NCBI RefSeq assembly: GCF_000980885.2
Contig: NZ_LBDA02000106.1
Span: 1-34,479, forward strand
DNA length: 34,479 nucleotides
Direction: 5' to 3'
Source of the DNA: Streptomyces malaysiense
GTDB taxonomy: Bacteria > Actinomycetota > Actinomycetes > Streptomycetales > Streptomycetaceae
A program made the translations under genes and the position numbers. The notes beneath the pieces are model-generated. The model was not told where the DNA came from, made no database searches, and was given only the letters and a program-made list of their open reading frames with translations. This document shows positions 8,010 through 14,819 of this stretch, in pieces. Position 1 is the stretch's first letter. Every line of letters begins with the position of its first letter.

Positions 8010-9646
8010 GACTCCCCCTCTCCCGCGACGGCGCCGTCGGGCGCGGCGCTCGGACACCACCGGGAGACCGGGCAGGACCGGCAATGCGGTCCGGGGCGGG
8101 CGTCCCATGTCTCGTCCTCCCGCCACGGGCCGGCGTACCGCCGCAGCACCGACAGCGCCTTCCGCTGTCGGCCGGGGTCCGTCGGGTCGATCACGTAGGG
8201 ATCGGAACCGTCCGGCCGGAGGATCTCCACCTCGACGCGCGAGCCGTCCGGATCGCCGCCCAGCGCACCCTGAGCCAGGAGCGCGACCGCCAAGGCGAGT
8301 TGGGGGTAGGTGTCGAGAAGGTCCTCGTGGTGGCGGCGCCGCTTCCGTGTCGTCTTGAGCTCCCGCCACACCCACGAGCCGTCCTCCTGGTAGAGCAGGT
8401 CGGGTTTGGCGATGACGACGGCCTGCGCCGCGGTGTCGTGGACGACTCGGAGGGCTTCGGGCTCGACCCGCTGGATGAGTGCGGCGTCCTGGAAGGGACA
8501 GGCGTCGACGTGGTGGAGCAGCATGTCCCGACCGGTCGCGGCGTCCTCGTCGGAGACCCGCCAGCGTCCCTCTGTCCAGTTCTCGCCCGCCGGGGGCATG
8601 TCGCCGACCGCGCACGGCGGCTGTTCCGGGCGCCGGTGCAGCTTCTCGATCCAGCCGTGCACCGCCTGGCCGAGCCTGGCCGCGCTGCCGTATTCGTCAG
8701 ACTTGGGCAGGTGCAGAGAACGGAGGAACCCCTGTGCGGGGCAGGCCGCGTGATAGCGCAGATCGCTGACCGACACCTTCCTCAGCGGTGCCACCCGCGA
8801 GGGAAGGCCGAGGACCCCCGGCCTGCGCGGCACGGCCTCGCAGCCCGTGAACTGCTTGCAGTCCACGCAGGATGAGCCGGGTGCCGGCCTGCCGCCCGCC
8901 ACGACACGCGCCACGTGCGCGTGCCCGTGCTCGGCGTAGTAGGCCTCGGCTTCCTCGGCCGTCCCGTCGAACTGCACGCGCGGCCGTCCGTCGGAGAGCC
9001 CGACTTCGACGACACGCACCCGCTCGGGCCGGGCTGTGGGGCCATACGGCTGGAACGCGCGCGCCCACTTCCGCGGCCAGGCCGCCTGGCGCCCGTGAAC
9101 GGCCACGTACACGGCGATGGCGATCTCGCCGGGCTCGGAGTCCTTGGCCTCGCCGTGCCGCAACCGTCGGTACTCGCGCAGGCGTCCGTCGGCCGACTCG
9201 TACCTGCGCCACCAGGCGTACATCTCCCAGAACTTGCCGTTCTCCCGCTGGGCCACCCAGTACGGACGGACCGGCCGCAGCCGCTGCTCACCATCGTCGG
9301 CGCACGCTTCTATGTACGTACGGAGGGCGTGCTCGGCATACGTCAGGTGACCGGGGTGCAGGGCGGGGGTGCGGGAGCGCAGCCCTGCAAGGGCCTGGTC
9401 GGGTGTCTCACCGTGGAATTCGACCCGGTCGACGGCGTCCATCACCGGCCCGAGGGTGAACGTCTCGAGTTCCGGCTTCGGAAGCCGGAGAGGCCGGGCC
9501 GGCCCCAGACCGGGCCGGGCCTTGGCAGCGGCGTGCGAGGGGCAGGTGTGCTCCTCGCTCCCGCCCGTACCGGGCCCCACACGCACGAGGCCGTCGTTCC
9601 CGGTCAGCCAGTGCGGCTTGTGCCATGCCGTCGCGTCGTGGCTCAT
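8006..9646 (-). CDS. RecB/Cas4-like Fe-S PD-(D/E)XK nuclease
   Basis: A 546-residue first gene of the PIWI-RE operon. The C-terminal half is a RecB-family nuclease: the LGQAVH motif (H330), KPD (D416), ELK (E429, K431) and Q449 in the expected order. C302, just before the core, and C522, C525, C531 at the end (CRSCPVSRWC) match the four-cysteine Fe-S clamp of Cas4, AddB and Dna2. The N-terminal half ends in a second CxxCxxxxxC (260-269) after strands resembling the end of another such domain but without catalytic residues. The ATG has GGGGGAGG directly upstream. The likely activity is Fe-S-dependent single-strand exonuclease. This is not one of the classic three PIWI-RE genes, so its place at the head of the operon is notable. 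Confidence 0.85.
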   Translation of the reverse strand: MSHDATAWHKPHWLTGNDGLVRVGPGTGGSEEHTCPSHAAAKARPGLGPARPLRLPKPELETFTLGPVMDAVDRVEFHGETPDQALAGLRSRTPALHPGHLTYAEHALRTYIEACADDGEQRLRPVRPYWVAQRENGKFWEMYAWWRRYESADGRLREYRRLRHGEAKDSEPGEIAIAVYVAVHGRQAAWPRKWARAFQPYGPTARPERVRVVEVGLSDGRPRVQFDGTAEEAEAYYAEHGHAHVARVVAGGRPAPGSSCVDCKQFTGCEAVPRRPGVLGLPSRVAPLRKVSVSDLRYHAACPAQGFLRSLHLPKSDEYGSAARLGQAVHGWIEKLHRRPEQPPCAVGDMPPAGENWTEGRWRVSDEDAATGRDMLLHHVDACPFQDAALIQRVEPEALRVVHDTAAQAVVIAKPDLLYQEDGSWVWRELKTTRKRRRHHEDLLDTYPQLALAVALLAQGALGGDPDGSRVEVEILRPDGSDPYVIDPTDPGRQRKALSVLRRYAGPWREDETWDARPGPHCRSCPVSRWCPSAAPDGAVAGEGES

Positions 9647-9709
9647 TGCCTCCCCCTTGTCTCAGAACAGACGGCACCCTCGGTCCGGCCGGGTGCGCCG
9701 CCGCATTCG

Positions 9710-9740
9710 ACCGTAGCAGGTAATCTTGGAACTCATTGGA
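9710..9740 (-). promoter_or_regulatory. Candidate promoter of the PIWI-RE operon
   Basis: On the minus strand TACGGT (9715-9710) is a plausible -10 box. The region about 17-20 bp upstream has no good TTGAC-like -35 and instead falls inside the 10-bp-phased repeats, which would suit an activator-dependent promoter. The leader to the ATG at 9646 would be about 55 nt. Confidence 0.3.
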
Positions 9741-9765
9741 AGTTCTTGGCACAGGTTGGCTGCTG
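9726..9765. promoter_or_regulatory. Four TTGG repeats spaced exactly 10 bp in the divergent promoter
   Basis: TTGGAACTCA, TTGGAAGTTC, TTGGCACAGG and TTGGCTGCTG begin at 9726, 9736, 9746 and 9756. One helical turn per repeat puts all four on one DNA face, as for head-to-tail cooperative regulators. The array sits between two divergent operons and covers the -35 of the rightward one. A matching array occurs at 31558-31597. Confidence 0.65.
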
Positions 9766-9781
9766 CGCTAAGCTGCCCCGC
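9746..9781 (+). promoter_or_regulatory. Leaderless promoter of the rightward operon
   Basis: TTGGCA (9746-9751) and TAAGCT (9769-9774) are separated by 17 bp, and the ATG at 9782 lies 7 nt after the -10. Transcription would begin at or next to the A of the start codon. No Shine-Dalgarno sequence is present, which fits leaderless translation. Confidence 0.55.
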
Positions 9782-10657
9782 ATGGCGGCATCACTGGAGG
9801 AACTCGAGCAGCGCCTGTCCCACCTGCGCACCGAGCTGCGCGGTGCCGTGCGCGCACGGGACAAGGCCGAAACCGCGCGCATCCGTCGCGCGCTGCGCGA
9901 AGCCGAGGCCGCCTGGGAGCACGCCCTCGAGACCGAGGCGGAAGCGGACGGCGAGGCACTCGCGGCCGAGCCCCCGGCCTCGCAGACGTCGGCAATCACA
10001 GGCGCACCACGCCGCACGGAGCGCCCGGCGCACGGCTCCATCCCGATCCGCGAACAGGTCCACCAGGCGCTCACCCTGCTGGGCGCCCCTGCCTCTCCGA
10101 GGCTCATCTCGTCCACGTACGAGGCGTTCTTCACCGAGTCGCTGGTCGCCACCAAACTCGCGTCCCTCCGCCGCGACGAGGAGCGATCCTTCACGGCACA
10201 GGGCTATGCCCGCCCGTACTACATCTGCGCGGCACTGACCCACGACCGCCTGGTCCCCGCACGCGGACTCCTAGCCCTGTCCACCTGGCCCGTGGAGCGG
10301 CGGATCATCGGCCCACTCAGCCCGCGTGCCGACTTCCTCACTCACGCGGTGGGAACCGCCGAGCAGATCCAGCGACTCACCACTGCGGGGCATCCGGCCC
10401 CAGACGCGGCCTGGCGGCTGCTGCGCCGCTTCGCCCTCACGATCCCGGGCGCCTACGACGCCGCGGCCCCGGAGCCCGACCCCGCCCGCGTGATCGCCGC
10501 CGCCCACGCCGAAGCGGCCGTCCACCAGCAGGAGGACGACCAGCAACGGCAAGCGGCCGCGCAGCGCGCCCGTACCCAACTCTCTGACGTACAGCAGCTG
10601 TTCGGTGCGGCACCGATGCGTGACGCCCTGCGCGACGCGAGTGGGACCCTGTCCTGA
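9782..10657 (+). CDS. Winged-helix/coiled-coil protein, function unknown
   Basis: A 291-residue protein. Residues 1-60 form a charged coiled coil (LEELEQRLSHLRTELR onward), followed by a short acidic linker. Residues 85-150 look like a winged helix-turn-helix: IREQVHQALTLLG, then a recognition-like segment and a wing ending RPYYICAAL. The rest is helical, with a Gln/Ala-rich stretch near the C terminus. The frame is open far upstream, but that part is antisense to the nuclease gene; the ATG at 9782 fits the leaderless promoter. It heads the rightward operon, so it may be a DNA-binding subunit or the operon's own regulator. No family was recognised. Confidence 0.75.
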   Translation: MAASLEELEQRLSHLRTELRGAVRARDKAETARIRRALREAEAAWEHALETEAEADGEALAAEPPASQTSAITGAPRRTERPAHGSIPIREQVHQALTLLGAPASPRLISSTYEAFFTESLVATKLASLRRDEERSFTAQGYARPYYICAALTHDRLVPARGLLALSTWPVERRIIGPLSPRADFLTHAVGTAEQIQRLTTAGHPAPDAAWRLLRRFALTIPGAYDAAAPEPDPARVIAAAHAEAAVHQQEDDQQRQAAAQRARTQLSDVQQLFGAAPMRDALRDASGTLS

Positions 10658-10707
10658 CGACCCCTTCACGACGGCGATGACGTCAGACGCCTCGCACGCC
10701 GGTGAGC

Positions 10708-10743
10708 TCCCGAAGACGTACCCGAAGACGTTCCCGAAGTAGA
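10708..10743 (+). repeat. Three tandem 12-bp repeats before the second gene of the operon
   Basis: TCCCGAAGACGT (10708-10719), ACCCGAAGACGT (10720-10731) and the diverged TCCCGAAGTAGA (10732-10743) lie head to tail in the 90-nt gap between two genes, ending 4 nt before the next ATG. The last copy covers the position where a ribosome site would lie and supplies only a weak GAAGTAGAG. A role in translation control or slippage is possible but unproven. Confidence 0.65.
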
Positions 10744-10747
10744 GACG

Positions 10748-11866
10748 ATGCCCTCGCAGCAGTCCGAACCTCCCGACAACCGACTGGCGCGGCTGCGCGG
10801 ACCGCAGCCCCCTCAGCCGTACACCGCCCGTAAGATCACCGCCCTGACCGCCAATCCCGCCTGCGCCCGCCGCGCCGTCCTCGACGCCGTCGGAGTGGAC
10901 AAGGCGCTGCTGGCCCAGCAGGTCGGATACGAGCCGCGCTTCGGCCAGTCCCCCTTCGCTCTCGCCCGCGAACAGGCGTTCCACGGCCTCGTGAAGTGGG
11001 GCAGCTACGCCGAGCTCATTCGGCTGCTGCGCGAGCAGCTCTCCGTCCCCGTGGCGGAGGCCCATGTCACCGACCTCAACGAGGTAGGGGGCAACACGGC
11101 CCTGCACCTGCGCGAGCGGGAGACTCGCCGCCTCATCGCGCACGTGGCCTCCGGCCAGGACGTACGGCTCATCCTCGACCGCCCCGTGCTCACCCTCGAA
11201 GTCGCCGGTCAGACGGCGTTCTTGGAGCCGGACGCACTCACCCACCGCATCGGGGGGAAGTTCCACGTCGTCCTCATCCGCTCGTTCGCGGCGATCGACG
11301 GCCAGGCCAATCCGACCGCCGTCGCCGAGACGGCCAAGCAGGCCGCGGTGTACGTCCTCGCGCTGCACCGCGCCTTCGAGACGGCCGGCCTGCCCACCGA
11401 GCAGATCTCCCACGAGTTCCTGCTCGTCTGCCCCAAGGACTTCTCCAACCGCCCCTACGGCCGCCTGATCGACCTCCGGCAGGAACTCGACGCCCTCCAG
11501 TTCCAGCTCTCGCGGCTGCGGCGCGCCGAGGACCTCGCGGCCCGGCTCCCCGAGACGGCGACCCTGGACACGACCCGAAGCGCGGACGAACTCTCCTCTT
11601 CCATAGAGGCGTTGGACGCGTCGTACTCACCCTCCTGTCTGTCCTTCTGCGAAATGGCGCGGTATTGCCGCGACGAGGCCGCCGGATGCGCCTCACCGGC
11701 CCGCCTGGGCAGCGGCGTGCGCAACGACCTGCCGGGCATCGACTCCACCCGCACCGCGCTCGACTACCTGGACGGCGTTGCCGCCCCTGGAGAGGCCGAG
11801 GCGGAAGCCGCCGACCTGCTGCGCGCCGCCGCCCGGCTGCGCCGACTCCGCCGGGGGGCCGCATGA
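10748..11866 (+). CDS. RecB/Cas4-fold Fe-S protein with degenerate catalytic site
   Basis: A 372-residue protein with the frame of a Cas4/RecB nuclease. C39 lies early (PACARRAVLDA), D162 sits in LEPDAL, QxxxY is at Q198-Y202, and C297, C301, C307 come near the end, fitting an Fe-S clamp. Where an active enzyme has ExK, this one reads L176-I177-R178 in HVVLIRSF, so both the acid and the lysine are gone. The fold and cluster are probably kept for DNA binding or structure, not cutting (inference). The ATG at 10748 has only a weak ribosome site. The stop overlaps the next gene by ATGA, so translation is coupled. Confidence 0.75.
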   Translation: MPSQQSEPPDNRLARLRGPQPPQPYTARKITALTANPACARRAVLDAVGVDKALLAQQVGYEPRFGQSPFALAREQAFHGLVKWGSYAELIRLLREQLSVPVAEAHVTDLNEVGGNTALHLRERETRRLIAHVASGQDVRLILDRPVLTLEVAGQTAFLEPDALTHRIGGKFHVVLIRSFAAIDGQANPTAVAETAKQAAVYVLALHRAFETAGLPTEQISHEFLLVCPKDFSNRPYGRLIDLRQELDALQFQLSRLRRAEDLAARLPETATLDTTRSADELSSSIEALDASYSPSCLSFCEMARYCRDEAAGCASPARLGSGVRNDLPGIDSTRTALDYLDGVAAPGEAEAEAADLLRAAARLRRLRRGAA

Positions 11867-13380
11867 GCGTTCTGTCCACCGTCGCGACGCTCACGGCCTC
11901 CCGCACCGGCCGTGCCGAACCGCTGAGGACCGTCCGCCACCAGCACCTGGACGAGAAGCCGTTCGTCCTGGTGCCGCTCACCCTCGCCGGCGAGGCGTGC
12001 GCGCCCCTGGCCGCGCTCGCGGGTACGGACCCCGAGCACCCGACCCTGCTGACCGTCCACCAGCCGCGCAACCGCGCCGAACGCTTCCGGTTCGCCGAGC
12101 GCCTCGCCGCCCTCCTCCTCGCGTACATCGACGGGTGCCGGACCGAGGCGGAGCCCTACACCGTCGGCCGCGGCAAGGAGAAAGAGGAACGCCTGCGCTG
12201 CCGGCGGGCCCCGCAGCTCCTCGTCCCGAACGGCGAGGGCATCGCGTACGTGCGCCTGCTCGGTCGGCTGACCAGACTGCGCGCCACCAAGGGACCATAC
12301 GCGGTCGACCCGTCCGTGCCGACCCTCGGCAAGTGGCTGACCTGGTTCGCGGACCTGGCCGAGTTCCCGGACTCCGGTGCGATGCTCGCAATGACCCGGC
12401 TGCTCGCCGCCAACTGGGCCACGGGCCAGAGTTCTTCCGAGGACTCCCACCTCGCGTCCCTGCTCGCCTGGATCGATCCACCGGAGGGCAGCGACGGCGC
12501 GCGGGCGGCACGGGAGGCGGAGGACCCCGCCGTGTGGCCACCGGCCGGTCCGTCCACCGACCCGGTCTTCGACCGGACCCTGCACGAGTTGATGACGCGC
12601 TACGACGAGGCGTCCGACGACCGCGGACGCGAGGCGGTCGGCCGCCAGATCGACCGTGAGCTGAGCAGCCAGATGCTGCCCACCTGGCATCTGATGTGGC
12701 GGGGCGTGGAACTGCTCCGCAAGCTGCCGGAGGGCGCCCACGTCCCCGGCCGCTGGGCCCTCGACCGGCGCTGGTTCTCCGAGTACGCCGAGTACCTAGA
12801 CGCCGACGGCCGCCCGCAGGCCCGCCGCGACCAAGCCGTCCGAGCAGCTCGCCGCCTGGCCCGGCTGGAGGACGCGGTCACCCGCTACGAGGCGCAGCGC
12901 GCGTACGACGACCCGCTGGTGATGGCGGAGTACGAGCTGACCGGCGAGGCGTTCACGGGCACGGTCACGGCCAGGGACGAGGACCGCTTCGTCCCCGGCG
13001 ACCGTCCCGGCTCCCAGGTGTGGCGTCCGACGATCACCCTGCGGACCGGCACCGACACCCGCGTCGGCCTCGCGGTCGGCACGGAGGTGAAGTCCCCCGC
13101 TCGGCCCGGCCAGGGAGCCCGGATCCTCGACGTACGACAAGAGGACGACGGCAGCCACACCGTGGTGCTCCAGCTCGAGGGCGGCTTCGCGAGGAAGCGC
13201 AAGCCCCCGGCTCCGGCTGGCACTCTCGCGGAGACCGGCGAGGAGCTGACGTACACCACGCTCAACCCCACGGCCATGCCCTCCGCCCTGCCCGACGAGG
13301 AGAACACCCCCTGGACCCACGGCGGTCCGCCGCAGCCGTACGAGCCCACCGACGAGGACGCAGAGGAGACCTGGGAGTGA
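11863..13380 (+). CDS. Unrecognised 505-residue protein in helicase operon
   Basis: Starts at ATG 11863 inside the ATGA overlap with the preceding gene and ends in a GTGA overlap with the helicase gene, so all three are translationally coupled. The N-terminal region has a PFVLVPLTLAGE strand pattern. The middle (about 160-360) is helical with LPTWHLMWRGVELLRKLP. About 375-445 looks like a beta-rich, OB/SH3-like domain (FTGTVTARDEDRF through GHTVVLQLEGG-like strands). The tail is acidic and Pro-rich. No catalytic motif was seen. The fixed position between a dead RecB-fold protein and an SF1 helicase suggests a complex scaffold or nucleic-acid adaptor (inference). Confidence 0.7.
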   Translation: MSVLSTVATLTASRTGRAEPLRTVRHQHLDEKPFVLVPLTLAGEACAPLAALAGTDPEHPTLLTVHQPRNRAERFRFAERLAALLLAYIDGCRTEAEPYTVGRGKEKEERLRCRRAPQLLVPNGEGIAYVRLLGRLTRLRATKGPYAVDPSVPTLGKWLTWFADLAEFPDSGAMLAMTRLLAANWATGQSSSEDSHLASLLAWIDPPEGSDGARAAREAEDPAVWPPAGPSTDPVFDRTLHELMTRYDEASDDRGREAVGRQIDRELSSQMLPTWHLMWRGVELLRKLPEGAHVPGRWALDRRWFSEYAEYLDADGRPQARRDQAVRAARRLARLEDAVTRYEAQRAYDDPLVMAEYELTGEAFTGTVTARDEDRFVPGDRPGSQVWRPTITLRTGTDTRVGLAVGTEVKSPARPGQGARILDVRQEDDGSHTVVLQLEGGFARKRKPPAPAGTLAETGEELTYTTLNPTAMPSALPDEENTPWTHGGPPQPYEPTDEDAEETWE

Positions 13381-14741
13381 CCGCCCTCCTTCCCGACAGC
13401 GGGGACCCCGAAGCCCTCACTCCCGGCGAACGCGCGGACCGGGCGGTCGCGGGGATCCTGACCAGCCTCGACACCGCGCCCGGCCGGGGCGTCGTGGTGG
13501 ACTCGCCTCCCGGGGCCGGGAAGTCCACGCTGGTGGTGAAGGCCACCGGCCACCTGACCTCCGCGGGCCACCAGCTCATGATCGTCGCGCAGACCAACGA
13601 GCAGGTCGACGACCTGGTGGACCGCATCGCGCGGGAGCATCCCGGCCTGGCCCTCGGCCGCCTCCACGCCGGCGGCCACGTCCTCCCGCCCCGCGTCACC
13701 CGGCACCCCAACGTCACCGGAAGCAGCCAGGTGACGGACCTGCGCGACCTGCCCGTCGTGGTGTCCACCGCGAAGAAGTGGTCGTTCGTCACCCCGGACA
13801 AGTGCGCGCCGTGGCGGTGGGCCATCGTCGACGAGGCGTACCAGATGCGCTCGGACGGGCTCCTGGCGACGGCCCCGCTGTTCGCCCAGGACGACTCGCA
13901 GGTCCTCTTCGTCGGCGACCCCGGCCAGCTCGACCCCTTCGCCACCGTGGAGTCCGACCGCTGGCACGGCCTGACCTGGGACCCCCTGCGCAACGCGGTC
14001 GACGTCACCCTCGCCCACAACCCCGACCTCCTCCGCCACCAGCTCCCCGTCTCCTGGCGCCTTCCGGAGACGGCGGCACCCCTGGTCGAGCGGGCCTTCT
14101 ACCCCTTCTACCGGTTCGTCCCTGGCACGACGGCACCGGAGCGCGTCCTGTCGTACGCCAGCCTGTCCCACGGCTCCACCCCACTGGACGACGTCCTCGC
14201 CCGGGCCGCCGACTCCGGCTGGGGCCACCTGGAACTCCCCGCCCGCCACACCCTGGACCAGGACCCGGAGGTGGCGGACGCCCTCGCGGCGACGGCGGCC
14301 CGGCTGCTGGAACGGGGCACGCTGGTCAACGGGGAACTTCTGACCGCGGACCGCATCGCGATCGGTACGGCACGCACCGTGCAGGCGGACGCGGTCCGCT
14401 CCCGCCTCGCCGCCCGCGGCCTGACCGACATCACCGTGGACACCGCCAACCGCCTCCAGGGCCGCGAGTTCGACGTCACCCTGGTCTGGCACCCGCTCTC
14501 CGGCCGCCAGGACGCCTCCGCCTTCCATCTGGAAACGGGCCGCCTGTGCGTCCTGCTCTCCCGGCACCGTTTCGCCTGCATCGTGGTGGCCCGCGCCGGC
14601 ATCCGAGACCTGCTGGACCGGCATCCGCGCAGCAGCCCGGTGTACCTGGACGTACCGCCTAAGTTTCCGGATGGGTGGCGGGCACATCAGGTGGTTATGG
14701 GGCATTTGGGGCGGGGGGAGCACCGGGTGCGGGCGGCGTGA
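13377..14741 (+). CDS. SF1 (Upf1/Dna2-like) helicase
   Basis: A 454-residue ATPase starting at GTG 13377 within the GTGA overlap. Walker A is SPPGAGKST (43-51), Walker B VDEAYQM (151-157), motif III GDPGQLDPF (180-188), motif IV-like SWRLPET (226-232), motif V TANRLQGREFD (356-366) and motif VI-like LLSRHRF (393-399). The order and the late VDTANRLQG motif resemble the Upf1/Dna2 branch of SF1. The gene is short and lacks a nuclease, but partners upstream carry Fe-S RecB folds, so the pair resembles a split Dna2/AddAB-type machine (inference). The C-terminal end is basic. Confidence 0.8.
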   Translation: MTALLPDSGDPEALTPGERADRAVAGILTSLDTAPGRGVVVDSPPGAGKSTLVVKATGHLTSAGHQLMIVAQTNEQVDDLVDRIAREHPGLALGRLHAGGHVLPPRVTRHPNVTGSSQVTDLRDLPVVVSTAKKWSFVTPDKCAPWRWAIVDEAYQMRSDGLLATAPLFAQDDSQVLFVGDPGQLDPFATVESDRWHGLTWDPLRNAVDVTLAHNPDLLRHQLPVSWRLPETAAPLVERAFYPFYRFVPGTTAPERVLSYASLSHGSTPLDDVLARAADSGWGHLELPARHTLDQDPEVADALAATAARLLERGTLVNGELLTADRIAIGTARTVQADAVRSRLAARGLTDITVDTANRLQGREFDVTLVWHPLSGRQDASAFHLETGRLCVLLSRHRFACIVVARAGIRDLLDRHPRSSPVYLDVPPKFPDGWRAHQVVMGHLGRGEHRVRAA

Positions 14742-14819
14742 ACATGGCACGAATGGGGTCATTGTCGGTGGCAGGCTGTACGGTCCACGAAGGCGTGGCG
14801 TGAGGGAGATATCCAGAAC

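Noticed and set aside
8010..8615. Longer N terminus for the Y/REase protein
   Set aside because: It is an Arg/Pro-rich shadow of the nuclease gene; the GTGA junction marks the start.
9726..9765. CRISPR-like array
   Set aside because: Units are only 10 bp with no spacers; the phasing fits an operator. No CRISPR array was seen anywhere in the window.
14742..14819. Third copy of the TGG repeat array before the Res-like gene
   Set aside because: ATGG words occur at 14744 and 14753 only, 9 bp apart, without the AACT extension, so chance is the simpler reading.
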